A program made the position numbers and the translations under genes. From Pseudomonas putida (lineage in GTDB: Bacteria; Pseudomonadota; Gammaproteobacteria; Pseudomonadales; Pseudomonadaceae): a DNA stretch of 44,570 nucleotides. Below the pieces are notes generated by a model. The model was given only the letters and a program-made list of their open reading frames with translations, did not search any database and was not told where the DNA came from. How positions within the stretch are numbered: position 1 is the stretch's first letter; every line of letters begins with the position of its first letter. Below, piece after piece: positions 16,898-24,917 of the stretch. The DNA lies in NCBI RefSeq assembly GCF_028682175.1, contig NZ_JANHKS010000045.1:1-44570 (forward strand), in the 5' to 3' direction.

Positions 16898-17090
16898 AGT
16901 GTGCCTTTCACTTTCGACAGTGCCCCAAACTTTTCTTTGCGTAGCCCGCAGCGGAAAACGTTTCTACGATTAAGGCAACTTCATCGATCAGACACCGAGA
17001 CGTATGTCAGTGCCGGTTTGGCGGTCAGTACTTCCTGAATCGGTCGTACTCATTCGCCCGTTATACTGCTCATCCTGTCCAGGAGTCACT
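16898..17090 (+). promoter_or_regulatory. hrpB upstream region brought with the island
   Basis: This 193-base AT-richer gap contains TATACT at 17062-17067 as a possible -10 box and AGGAG at 17081-17085 as the hrpB ribosome site. No clear -35 was picked. The last 36 bases align without gaps with those before the relic start at 8450 (about half identical), showing they are two versions of the same promoter region. Confidence 0.5.
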
Positions 17091-19610
17091 ATGAGTTCTT
17101 TGCCAATCGACGCCGTCATGCCGGCACTTCTCCAAGCGTTAAATGCCCGTAACGAGGTTGTACTCCAAGCACCCCCCGGCGCCGGCAAGACTACTCGCGT
17201 TCCATTGGCCGTCCTTGGTGAAGAGTGGCTTGGTGAGCAATCCATCCTGATGCTTGAGCCTCGCCGATTAGCTGCCCGTGCCGCCGCAGAAAGACTGGCC
17301 AGTGAGCTGGGGGAGAAGGTCGGTGAAACCGTTGGGTATCGTATTCGTCTAGAAAGCCGCATTGGTCCGAAAACTCGGATTGAAGTAGTCACTGAAGGAA
17401 TTTTGGCGCGTCGCCTTCAGGATGATCCGGCTCTTGAAGGCGTTGGGCTGGTTATTTTTGATGAGTTCCACTCGCGAAATCTGGATGCGGATCTTGCTTT
17501 GGCACTCACTCTCAATGGTCGTGAATTGCTACGTGATGAGCAGCCCCTGAAGATTCTCGTGATGTCAGCAACGCTGGAAGGTGAGCGGCTTTCACAGTTG
17601 CTGGAAGATGCACCGATTATCACGAGTGAAGGCAGGATGTACCCCGTGTCGACTCTCTGGGGGCGCCCTTACCAGCCTGGTGAGCACATCGAGCCGAGGG
17701 TGGTCCAGGCATGCCTGGATGCGCTCGAAGAGCAGAGCGGTAGCATCCTCGTTTTTCTACCAGGGCAAGCCGAAATTCAAAGAGTCAGTCAGCAACTGGC
17801 AGATATCCTCGGCGAGCGAAAAGACATACTCCTATGTCCATTGCACGGCGAACTCGACCTCAGTGCACAGCGTGCTGCGATTGATCCCGCGCCTGAAGGC
17901 AGACGCAAGTTGGTACTGGCCACCAACATCGCCGAAACCAGTCTGACCATCGAAGGTGTGAGAGTAGTCGTAGACGCTGGTCTTGAGCGCGTACCCCGCT
18001 TCGATCCGCGCAGTGGAATGACCCGTCTCGATACTCAGCGTATTTCCCGGGCGAGCGCTACACAGCGGGCGGGGCGGGCTGGGCGATTGGAGGCAGGGGC
18101 CTGTTATCGATTGTGGTCGCAGGAGCAACACGAACAACTCAGTGCCTTCAGCACTGCGGAGATTACCCAGGCTGACCTTGCCGGCCTGGCACTCCAACTG
18201 AGCCGTTGGGGAATGTCGCCTGAGCAATTAGTCTGGCTTGATATGCCGCCGGTTGCCGCTTACGCACAGGCGCGCGACTTACTTGGGCGTCTGGGTGCGC
18301 TGGAAGGCGAAAAATTGACCCGCCACGGCCAAGCCATGTCTGAGCTGCCTGCGCATCCTCGCATCGCCCATCTGTTGCTGCGAGGCCAGGAACTGGGGTT
18401 AGGTCCGCTGGCCTGCGACGTCGCCGCCTTGCTGGGCGAGCGTGACATTCTGCGAGGCGCGGGCGCTGACTTGCACAGCCGCCTGACGCTGCTGGCCGGC
18501 ACCGAGCGTGCGGGCCGTGGCGCCCAGGGTGGGGTTCAGCGCGCCCGGCAACTGTCCCGTCAGTACCGCGGTTATTTGCGAGGCGGGCCGAAGCAGGCCG
18601 TGGCCGATCCCGATCATCCCCGTTGGCTGGGGGCGCTGCTGGCGCTGGCTTATCCGGACCGTGTCGCCCAGCAACGTCGGGCGGGCGGCGCGGAGTATCG
18701 TCTGGCCAACGGTCGGGCGGCGTTGTTCGCCGAACCCGATGCGCTGATGAGAGAGCCGTGGCTGGTGATCGCCGATCTGGGTAGCCGTCAGGGCCAGCGT
18801 GAAGAGCGTATTTATCTGGCGGCGGATTTTGATCCGGCGCTGTTCGATTCGGTGCTGGCCGAGCAGGTCATTCAGGTCGATCAACTGGACTGGGACGAGC
18901 GCGAAGGGGTGTTTCGTGCCGAACGCCAGCGCAAGGTGGGCGAGTTGATCGTCAGCCGCGAGCCGCTGACCGGTCTGGACGATTCGGCCCGTGTGCAGGC
19001 ATTGCTGGCGCTGGTGCGGCGCAAGGGGCTGGAGCTTTTGCCGTGGACGCCGGAGTTGCGTCAGTGGCAGGCACGGGTAGCACTGCTGCGCGGGCTGGAC
19101 CTGGAAAAGAGCGGCGCCAGCGATTGGCCTGATGTGGGCAATGCGGCGCTGCTCGATCAACTGGAGCACTGGCTGCTGCCTTATCTGGGCAAGGTCACTC
19201 GGCTGAGTCATTTCGCCAATCTCGACCTGTCCTCGATCCTGCATAACCTGCTGGCCTGGCCGCTGCCGCAGCGTCTGGAAGAACAGGCTCCGCACCACTT
19301 GAGCGTGCCGTCCGGCTCTTCCGTGCGCCTGGACTACAGCGAACATCCACCGATCCTGGCGGTGCGCCTGCAGGAGCTCTTCGGCCTGGCCGACACCCCG
19401 CGCATCGCCGGTGGCCGGCAGATCGTCAAACTGCATTTGCTGTCCCCGGCGCGCAGGCCGGTGCAGGTGACCCAGGATCTGGCGAGCTTCTGGAAGAACA
19501 CCTATCAGGAGGTGAAGAAGGATTTGAAGGGGCGGTATCCCAAGCATTACTGGCCGGATGATCCGTTGGTGGCGCAGCCGACTGCGCGGGCGAAGCCAAG
19601 GGGGACGTAG
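17091..19610 (+). CDS. hrpB: ATP-dependent helicase HrpB (chimeric)
   Basis: The 839-residue DEAH/RHA helicase has Walker A APPGAGKTTRVP (about 26-37), LMLEPRRLAARAAAERL, DEFHSRN as the DEAH-box variant, VMSATLEG, TNIAETSLTIEGV and QRAGRAGRLEAG, followed by the HrpB-specific C-terminal half. HrpB acts on RNA or DNA with an ill-defined cellular role. The start has AGGAG five bases upstream. Codon use changes inside the gene: to about 18300 it is rich in GTT, CTT, GAA and CGA, whereas the remainder has the GC-rich backbone style. This suggests the 5' third came with the island and recombined onto the resident 3' part while keeping the frame. Confidence 0.93.
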   Translation: MSSLPIDAVMPALLQALNARNEVVLQAPPGAGKTTRVPLAVLGEEWLGEQSILMLEPRRLAARAAAERLASELGEKVGETVGYRIRLESRIGPKTRIEVVTEGILARRLQDDPALEGVGLVIFDEFHSRNLDADLALALTLNGRELLRDEQPLKILVMSATLEGERLSQLLEDAPIITSEGRMYPVSTLWGRPYQPGEHIEPRVVQACLDALEEQSGSILVFLPGQAEIQRVSQQLADILGERKDILLCPLHGELDLSAQRAAIDPAPEGRRKLVLATNIAETSLTIEGVRVVVDAGLERVPRFDPRSGMTRLDTQRISRASATQRAGRAGRLEAGACYRLWSQEQHEQLSAFSTAEITQADLAGLALQLSRWGMSPEQLVWLDMPPVAAYAQARDLLGRLGALEGEKLTRHGQAMSELPAHPRIAHLLLRGQELGLGPLACDVAALLGERDILRGAGADLHSRLTLLAGTERAGRGAQGGVQRARQLSRQYRGYLRGGPKQAVADPDHPRWLGALLALAYPDRVAQQRRAGGAEYRLANGRAALFAEPDALMREPWLVIADLGSRQGQREERIYLAADFDPALFDSVLAEQVIQVDQLDWDEREGVFRAERQRKVGELIVSREPLTGLDDSARVQALLALVRRKGLELLPWTPELRQWQARVALLRGLDLEKSGASDWPDVGNAALLDQLEHWLLPYLGKVTRLSHFANLDLSSILHNLLAWPLPQRLEEQAPHHLSVPSGSSVRLDYSEHPPILAVRLQELFGLADTPRIAGGRQIVKLHLLSPARRPVQVTQDLASFWKNTYQEVKKDLKGRYPKHYWPDDPLVAQPTARAKPRGT

Positions 19611-19660
19611 TTGGGGTTGTGATGCATGCGGGGTGTCTGGATCAGCCGGGGTGTCCGGTC

Positions 19661-19808
19661 TTACTGCCGCTGCGCGCCAGATCGCGGGCAAGCGCGCTCC
19701 TACGCCCTTCGGGCAGTGGCGATCCGCGCGAGCCTGCCCGATCCGCTTTTGATTCTGCCGAAGGCGTAGGAGCGCGCTTGCCCGCGATCTGCCGCAAAGC
19801 GGCAGTAA
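19661..19808. repeat. Large composite REP palindrome
   Basis: Arms of about 53 bases form an inverted repeat: TTACTGCCGCTGCGCGCCAG leads into a REP core (GCGGGCAAGCGCGCTCCTAC) and CCCTTCGGGC, and the complement closes at GGCAGTAA 19801-19808. It is much longer than the ordinary REPINs. The outer arm recurs around another REP core at 30843-30898. It fills most of the 395-base gap between hrpB and the sigma-like gene. Confidence 0.85.
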
Positions 19809-20005
19809 ACAGACACACGCGATGTGTCTAAATGACTCGTTGCTGCCCCTGTGCACCACGGCCCCGCGCCTAACACGGGCTAACACCGGATAACTGGCAG
19901 CATTCAACCCCGCCCCTCACTCTGTAGCCTCGCCACCCACAACGTAAACGCACCCAGCGGTGCTGTACGTGCCATGGCGAGTTGCCAACCATGAGAGTGC
20001 CGATC

Positions 20006-20392
20006 ATGTCCGAAGAAATTCGCCAGAGCTGCGTGTGCGGGGGCGCAAGGCCTAGCAATGATGAGTTGAGCGCGTTGATCGTCATGGGCGGTCAGGGCGA
20101 TACGCAGCGGTTGTTCATCGCGGTCGCGCCGTTGCTCACGGCGTTTTATGAGGGGCAGGTCCAGGCCGGCCGGGCGCGGCGGGAGGACCTCGAAGCGCTA
20201 GTGCACCAAGCGTTTGCGGCGCTTTGCAGGCATCGTCAGAGCTACGACGCCGCGCACCCGTTCCGTGCCTGGCTGATCGAGGTCGCCCGCAGCACCTTGC
20301 GAGATTATCTGCACCGCAACGATGCCCATCCTGTGGATGCTTCGCTCGTCCTTGCCACCTGTGCCCCGCGCAAGATCCTGCGCGCAGTCTGA
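20006..20392 (+). CDS. Truncated ECF-type sigma factor-like protein
   Basis: The 128-residue product resembles region 2 of extracytoplasmic-function sigma factors: FIAVAPLLTAFYEGQVQAGR, the EDLEALVHQAFAALCRHR core-binding helix, and YDAAHPFRAWLIEVARSTLR followed by DYLHR. ECF factors are about 170-200 residues with a C-terminal region 4 that reads the -35 element. Here the protein stops just after region 2 (VLATCAPRKILRAV) and only 26 bases separate it from the next gene, so region 4 is absent. It may be a remnant or a non-canonical factor. Starts at 19991 or TTG 19982 are possible; 20006 has GAGAG upstream. Confidence 0.65.
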   Translation: MSEEIRQSCVCGGARPSNDELSALIVMGGQGDTQRLFIAVAPLLTAFYEGQVQAGRARREDLEALVHQAFAALCRHRQSYDAAHPFRAWLIEVARSTLRDYLHRNDAHPVDASLVLATCAPRKILRAV

Positions 20393-20418
20393 ACTGCCTG
20401 TTCCTGTCGGACCCTCCA

Positions 20419-20835
20419 ATGATCAGTATTGAAAAGATTCTCTACACCGGCCACACCTACACCACCGGTGGCCGTGATGGTGAAGGCCGCAGTCATGATG
20501 GCCGGCTCGATCTGAAACTCTCGCCACCGGGGGCTCCAGGCACCGGAACCAACCCCGAACAGTTATTCGCCATCGGCTGGTCGGCCAGTTTCATCGGTGC
20601 GCTGCGCCATGGGTGCAATGCCCGCAGGATCGGTTTTCCAGCCGAAACGGCGGTCGATGCCCAGGTCGATCTGGTGCATGGCGAGCAGGGTTTTTTCCTG
20701 CGCGCACGGTTGGCGGTGTCATTGCCCGGACTTGAGGGCGAGGTGGCAAGCGAACTTATCGAGGCTGCCCGGCAGAACTGTCCGTATTCCAAGGCCATGC
20801 GCGACGGGCTGGATCTGGCCGTCACCCTGGTGTGA
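20419..20835 (+). CDS. Ohr/OsmC-family protein without the peroxidatic cysteine
   Basis: The 138-residue protein matches the Ohr subfamily (organic hydroperoxide reductases): YTTGGRDGEG with the active-site Arg19, TNPEQLF with Glu47, and NCPYSKA with the resolving-type Cys121. The usual peroxidatic Cys in GYSACFIGAL is Ser57 here (GWSASFIGAL, codon AGT at 20587-20589). Another Cys occurs at 66. The catalytic pair is therefore incomplete, and hydroperoxide reduction by the standard mechanism is doubtful. It probably shares a transcript with the sigma-like gene 26 bases upstream. Confidence 0.88.
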   Translation: MISIEKILYTGHTYTTGGRDGEGRSHDGRLDLKLSPPGAPGTGTNPEQLFAIGWSASFIGALRHGCNARRIGFPAETAVDAQVDLVHGEQGFFLRARLAVSLPGLEGEVASELIEAARQNCPYSKAMRDGLDLAVTLV

Positions 20836-20962
20836 TTGGCTTCGCGGCGCACAGGCCGGGCGTGATCGCTTGATCGGTGTACCAAAACACCTATCATGCT
20901 CAAGCGTGCGCCCATCGTTCAACATCGGGTGGCATTACCCTCAATTTTCGGACAACGATCCC

Positions 20963-23848
20963 GTGGAGTCAGCCCTGGACGACCTGCACGAATCCCTCGC
21001 CTTGCGCTTTGCCTTCGGCCCGTTCTGCGTAACGCCGGGCAAGCGGTTGCTGACCCGCGACGGTGCTGCCGTCGAGATCGGTGGACGGGCGCTGGACCTG
21101 CTGATTGCGCTGCTCGAGCGTCCGGGCCGGGTGTTGTCCAAGCGCGAACTGATCGACAGGGTCTGGCCGGATGTGGTCGTGGAAGAGGGCAGCCTGCGCT
21201 TCCACATGACCGGCCTGCGGCGAATTCTCGGCGATGGCGAGGAGGGTGCCCGCTACATCAGCACGCAGGTGGGCGTCGGTTACGCCTTCGTCGCGCCTAT
21301 CGAGCGATTCGAGGGCGAGCAGCCGCTGGTGGAGCAGCCAGTGGCAGCCGTGCCTGTGCGCCGCTTTTCCAGCACGGTGGGCAGCCTGCCTTCGCGCACT
21401 CGATTGATCGGGCGCGAAACCGACGTGCAGATGGTCGTCGAGCGTTTGCAGACGCCCAAGCTGTTCACCATCGTCGGCGCAGGCGGGGTCGGCAAGACCA
21501 GCCTGGCGATTGAAGTCGGGCACAGGATTCATGCGGCGCGTCCCGGCGGCGTGCGTTTCGTGGACCTGGCCCAGGTCGAGGATCCCTTGCTGGTGCCTTC
21601 TGCGCTGGCCGGTTCGCTGGATATTCCGGTACAGGTCGATGACCCGATGGTGGTGCTGCTGGCGCATCTGCAGGCCCAGGAACTGTTACTGGTCATCGAC
21701 AATTGCGAGCACCTGATCGATGCCGTTTCTGTCATCGCCGAGCAGATCCGCGAGGCAGCCCCGCGAGTGAGCCTGCTGGCCACCAGCCGCGAGCCGCTGC
21801 GTGCCCGAGGCGAGCATGTGCATTGGCTCAACCCGCTGGATTTCCCGGGCGAAACCCAGGAATTGTCGGTCGATGAAATGCTCGCATTTCCCGCCATTGA
21901 GCTGTTCGTCGAGCGCGCATCGTCGGGCAACGCGACCCTGGTGCTGGACGCCGAAGACGCGCAGATGATCGTCGACATGTGCCGCCGCCTCGAAGGCATG
22001 GCGCTGCCGATCGAGCTGGCGGCCGTGCGCGTCGGTGCCTACGGTGTGCGTGCCACCCACGCCCTGCTCGGCGAGCGGTTTTCCTTGGGCTGGTCCGGCC
22101 GGCGCACCGCGCAGCCAAGGCACCAGACCCTGCGCGCCATGCTCGACTGGAGCTACAACTTGCTGTCGGCGGACGAGTGCCTGGTGTTCGCCCGCCTGGC
22201 GATTTTCGTCGGCCCGTTTTCACTGGAGGCTGCCTCCCAGGTGGTCGCCGATGGGCAGATCGATTCGGTGACAGCAGCGGCGATGCTCGACGAACTGGCT
22301 GCCAAAGGCCTGGTGGCGGTGGACCTCACCGATCCGGTGGGCGCTTACCGTTTACTGGAAATGACCCGCGCCTATGCCCGGGAAAAACTGGTGGCCCAGG
22401 GCGATGCCCAGGTGCATCTCCTGGCGTTTCGCCACGCGGCGTTTTACATGGACCTGCTGGGTCATCTTGGCGTCTCGCCGGGGGAGATCTACCAGCGCTC
22501 GGCGTGCCTGGCCAGCCAGTTGGGGAATGTGCGAAGCGCGCTGGAATGGAGCTTCGGCCCCCATGGTGATCCGGGCCTGGCGCTGCCCTTGGCGGCGGCC
22601 AGCTCACAGTTGTTCCTGCATTTCTCATTGATGGTCGAATGCCGCACCTGGTGCGCCCGGGCCATCGAGTTGCTGGAGCTTGGCTACTTCGGCACACCGA
22701 CCGAAATGGAGCTGCAAGCAGCGCTGGGGCTGGCCTTCATGTTCACCCAGGGCAACAGCGAGTTGGCCGAAAAGGCCCTGCTCAGGGCGCTGGATATTGC
22801 CGTGGCGCTGGGGGATCAATGGTCGCGTTTGCGCGTGCTTGGCCGGTTGCAGATCTTCTACGAACGCATCGGCGATTTCCCGTCTTCGCTGGCCTGGGCC
22901 GAGCAAGCGGTGGAGGTCGGGCATGACATCGGCAAGCCGGAGGCCATCGCCGTGGCGGCGTCCCTGGCGGGCATTTCCCACCACCTGCTGGGCAACCAGA
23001 CCCTGGCGCGCGAGGAGCTTGAACTGTCCCTGCGCAACAGTCTGCCGTCCGAGCGCAGCAGCACCATTCACTACGGTTTCGATCACCGCAACCGGACCGG
23101 CCTGGGCCTGGCCCGCACGCTCTGGCTGATGGGCTATGCCGATCAGGCGCGCGAGTGGGCCGAGCAGGTCGAGGCCGAGGCGGCGGCGCTGGATCACTCG
23201 ATCACCTATTGCATCGCCCTGATCTGGACGCTGTGCATCTACGTCTGGACCGGCGATCTGGACAAGGCAGCCGAGCGCATCGACACCTTCGCCGGCATCG
23301 CCCACGCCAACGCTTTCGGTCCCTACATCGCGGCGGCCATGGGCATTCGTGCCGCCATTGCGATTCGCGCCGGCGAGCCGGGTGACGCCGTGGCGATGCT
23401 GGATGAGAGTCTGGCCCGGCTGCAAGGCATGCGTTACGAGCTGTTGACCACCTCGTTCGAAATCTCGCTGGTCGAAGGACTGATCCTTGCCGGGCGTCAT
23501 GAGCAGGCGCTGGCTCAGGTCGATCGCACCATCGCGCACTGCCGCATCAGCGCGGATGCCTTTGCATTGCCTGAGTTGCTGCGGATCAAGGCGGGCATTC
23601 TCAAGACGCTCTCGCCTACCGACTACACAAGGGTCGAGATCACGCTGACCGAATCGCTGGATCTGGCCCGCAAACAAGGGGCGCGGGCGTGGGCGCTGAG
23701 AACCTCGATGGATCTGGCGGCGCTCTGGCTGGATCGCGGGCGGCGCAGCGAGGCGAAAGCGCTGATCGGTCTGTGCCGGGAGCAGTTCACCGAAGGCTTT
23801 GACACCCTGGACTTGCGGCAATTGCAGGCGCTCTGGGAACAGCTTTAG
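20963..23848 (+). CDS. Winged-helix / AAA ATPase / TPR transcriptional regulator
   Basis: From the GTG at 20963 the product has 961 residues. Residues 15-112 form an OmpR/PhoB-type winged helix (FGPFCVTPGKRLLTRDGAAV, LSKRELIDRVWPDVVVEEGS, GVGYAFV). A signal-transduction NTPase domain follows with Walker A GAGGVGKT (172-179), Walker B-like LLLVIDNCEHL, and LLATSREPL. The C-terminal half (about 520-960) is helical and TPR-like. Such large regulators couple nucleotide state and ligand to DNA binding. It has no phosphoreceiver. The start is uncertain: the frame is open far upstream through ohr and no strong ribosome site precedes the GTG. Its target may be the neighbouring hydrolase operon; this is positional inference. 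Confidence 0.88.
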   Translation: MESALDDLHESLALRFAFGPFCVTPGKRLLTRDGAAVEIGGRALDLLIALLERPGRVLSKRELIDRVWPDVVVEEGSLRFHMTGLRRILGDGEEGARYISTQVGVGYAFVAPIERFEGEQPLVEQPVAAVPVRRFSSTVGSLPSRTRLIGRETDVQMVVERLQTPKLFTIVGAGGVGKTSLAIEVGHRIHAARPGGVRFVDLAQVEDPLLVPSALAGSLDIPVQVDDPMVVLLAHLQAQELLLVIDNCEHLIDAVSVIAEQIREAAPRVSLLATSREPLRARGEHVHWLNPLDFPGETQELSVDEMLAFPAIELFVERASSGNATLVLDAEDAQMIVDMCRRLEGMALPIELAAVRVGAYGVRATHALLGERFSLGWSGRRTAQPRHQTLRAMLDWSYNLLSADECLVFARLAIFVGPFSLEAASQVVADGQIDSVTAAAMLDELAAKGLVAVDLTDPVGAYRLLEMTRAYAREKLVAQGDAQVHLLAFRHAAFYMDLLGHLGVSPGEIYQRSACLASQLGNVRSALEWSFGPHGDPGLALPLAAASSQLFLHFSLMVECRTWCARAIELLELGYFGTPTEMELQAALGLAFMFTQGNSELAEKALLRALDIAVALGDQWSRLRVLGRLQIFYERIGDFPSSLAWAEQAVEVGHDIGKPEAIAVAASLAGISHHLLGNQTLAREELELSLRNSLPSERSSTIHYGFDHRNRTGLGLARTLWLMGYADQAREWAEQVEAEAAALDHSITYCIALIWTLCIYVWTGDLDKAAERIDTFAGIAHANAFGPYIAAAMGIRAAIAIRAGEPGDAVAMLDESLARLQGMRYELLTTSFEISLVEGLILAGRHEQALAQVDRTIAHCRISADAFALPELLRIKAGILKTLSPTDYTRVEITLTESLDLARKQGARAWALRTSMDLAALWLDRGRRSEAKALIGLCREQFTEGFDTLDLRQLQALWEQL

Positions 23849-23857
23849 TCCGGCAGC

Positions 23858-24514
23858 TCAGCGCAGCCCCAGCAGCGCGGACATCCTGACCAGATCGGCC
23901 ACCGAGCGCGCCTTCATCTTGCGCATCACCTTGCCGCGATGGGCCTTGACGGTGATCTCGCTGATGCCAAGGTCCGACGCGATCACTTTGTTCAACCGAC
24001 CGGCCACCACCATGCCCAGCACCTCATGCTCGCGCGGGGTCAGGGTGGCGTGGGCGCTGCGCAGTGAACGAAGGCCGTCTTCACGGACCAGCGCTGCGCG
24101 GCTGTGGTCGAGCGCATCGGCGATGGCGCGCAGCAGCACTTCGTCATCGAACGGCTTGGTCAGAAACTCCATGGCCCCGGCCTTCATGGCGCGCACGGTG
24201 AGGGGGACGTCGCCATACCCGGTGAGGAAAATGATCGGCAGGTCCGGGCGCTCGGTGGCGATCATGTTTTGCAGGTCCAGGCCGTTCAGGTCAGGCAGGT
24301 TGATGTCCAGCACCAGGCAACTGGGCACCGGTGCCTGGGGTTGGTCGAGGAACGCCCGGGCGGACTCGAACAGTCTTGGTCGCCACTTGGCGAAGTCGAT
24401 CAGCAACTCCAGCGACTCGCGCACTGAAACATCGTCATCGACCACGAACACCACCGGGGTGGGGTCGTTCGTCACGGCCTTGCGTCCTTGCGCAAGCGCG
24501 TCGTCAGTTCTCAT
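23858..24514 (-). CDS. FixJ/NarL-type response regulator
   Basis: This 218-residue protein has an N-terminal receiver (VVFVVDDDVSVRESLELLID, phospho-acceptor Asp in CLVLDINLPDLNG, FLTGYGDVPLTVRAMKAGAM, Lys in LTKPFDD) and a C-terminal LuxR-type HTH (LTPREHEVLGMVVAGRLNKV, LGISEITVKAHRGKVMRKM). That architecture is FixJ-like. The start ATG at 24514 has GAGGAGG upstream. It is the last gene of the leftward kinase operon, 31 bases after the single-domain regulator, and its stop almost meets that of the convergent large regulator. Confidence 0.94.
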   Translation of the reverse strand: MRTDDALAQGRKAVTNDPTPVVFVVDDDVSVRESLELLIDFAKWRPRLFESARAFLDQPQAPVPSCLVLDINLPDLNGLDLQNMIATERPDLPIIFLTGYGDVPLTVRAMKAGAMEFLTKPFDDEVLLRAIADALDHSRAALVREDGLRSLRSAHATLTPREHEVLGMVVAGRLNKVIASDLGISEITVKAHRGKVMRKMKARSVADLVRMSALLGLR

Positions 24515-24545
24515 AAGCCACCTCCTCAAGGGCTCGATCCTGCAC

Positions 24546-24917
24546 TCAGCTCACCGGCAGCGCGGCGCTCAGGGCTTTGAGCAACGCAGCTTCACTGAAG
24601 GGTTTCATCAGGCACTCCACGGCGCCCTGGCTCATCAGGCGCGGGCGCTCGGCGGGATCTCCGTGAGCGGTGATGAAAATGATCGGGATGTCGTAGCGAC
24701 GTAACTTCAGTTCCTTTTGCAGCTCAAGGCCGGACATGCCTGGCATGGCGATGTCCAGGATCAGGCAGCGGGTCTGTGCCAGGTACTCGGACGCAAGGAA
24801 ATCCATAGCGCACGAAAAGGCCTGAACCCGGAACCCGAATTCGCGCAGCAGATCCGGCAACGATTCGCGCACGGATTCGTCGTCATCGACCACGGTAATC
24901 AGCAATGGGGTATCCAT
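24546..24917 (-). CDS. Single-domain response regulator
   Basis: The 123-residue protein is only a receiver domain: ITVVDDDESVRESLPDLLRE, the acceptor Asp in CLILDIAMPGMSGLELQ, FITAHGD, and Lys in CLMKPFSEA. It has no output domain and may act as a phosphate sink or relay for the kinase. Its ATG overlaps the kinase stop by one base (TGATG), so the two are translationally coupled. It is similar to the receiver of the adjacent FixJ-type gene, consistent with duplication. Confidence 0.93.
   Translation of the reverse strand: MDTPLLITVVDDDESVRESLPDLLREFGFRVQAFSCAMDFLASEYLAQTRCLILDIAMPGMSGLELQKELKLRRYDIPIIFITAHGDPAERPRLMSQGAVECLMKPFSEAALLKALSAALPVS

Larger units (their letters stand above)
8480..17090. 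mobile_element. Genomic island inserted in the 5' end of hrpB
   Basis: The block is bounded by two diverged copies of the hrpB start and has visibly higher AT content and looser codon use (ATA, TTA, AGA, GTA are common) than the flanks. It carries a LysR regulator, a complete peptide-type ABC importer, an ArgH-like lyase and a RidA-like protein. No integrase, transposase, IS end or tRNA-associated attachment site is visible, so how it arrived is unknown. Foreign-type sequence appears to extend into hrpB to about 18300. Confidence 0.75.

Noticed and set aside
8480..17090. Transposon or phage-type element
   Set aside because: No transposase, integrase, terminal inverted repeats or phage genes are visible; only the gene content and hrpB borders support transfer.
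18399..19907. 502-codon minus-strand open frame opposite hrpB
   Set aside because: It is a shadow of hrpB that runs into REP sequence; no recognisable protein.
20597..20962. N-terminal extension of the large regulator overlapping the ohr-like gene
   Set aside because: The upstream frame overlaps a recognised Ohr gene on the same strand, and its translation does not look like part of the winged-helix domain.
22625..23821. 398-codon minus-strand open frame opposite the large regulator
   Set aside because: The plus strand carries a continuous TPR-like domain; the antisense product lacks any motif.
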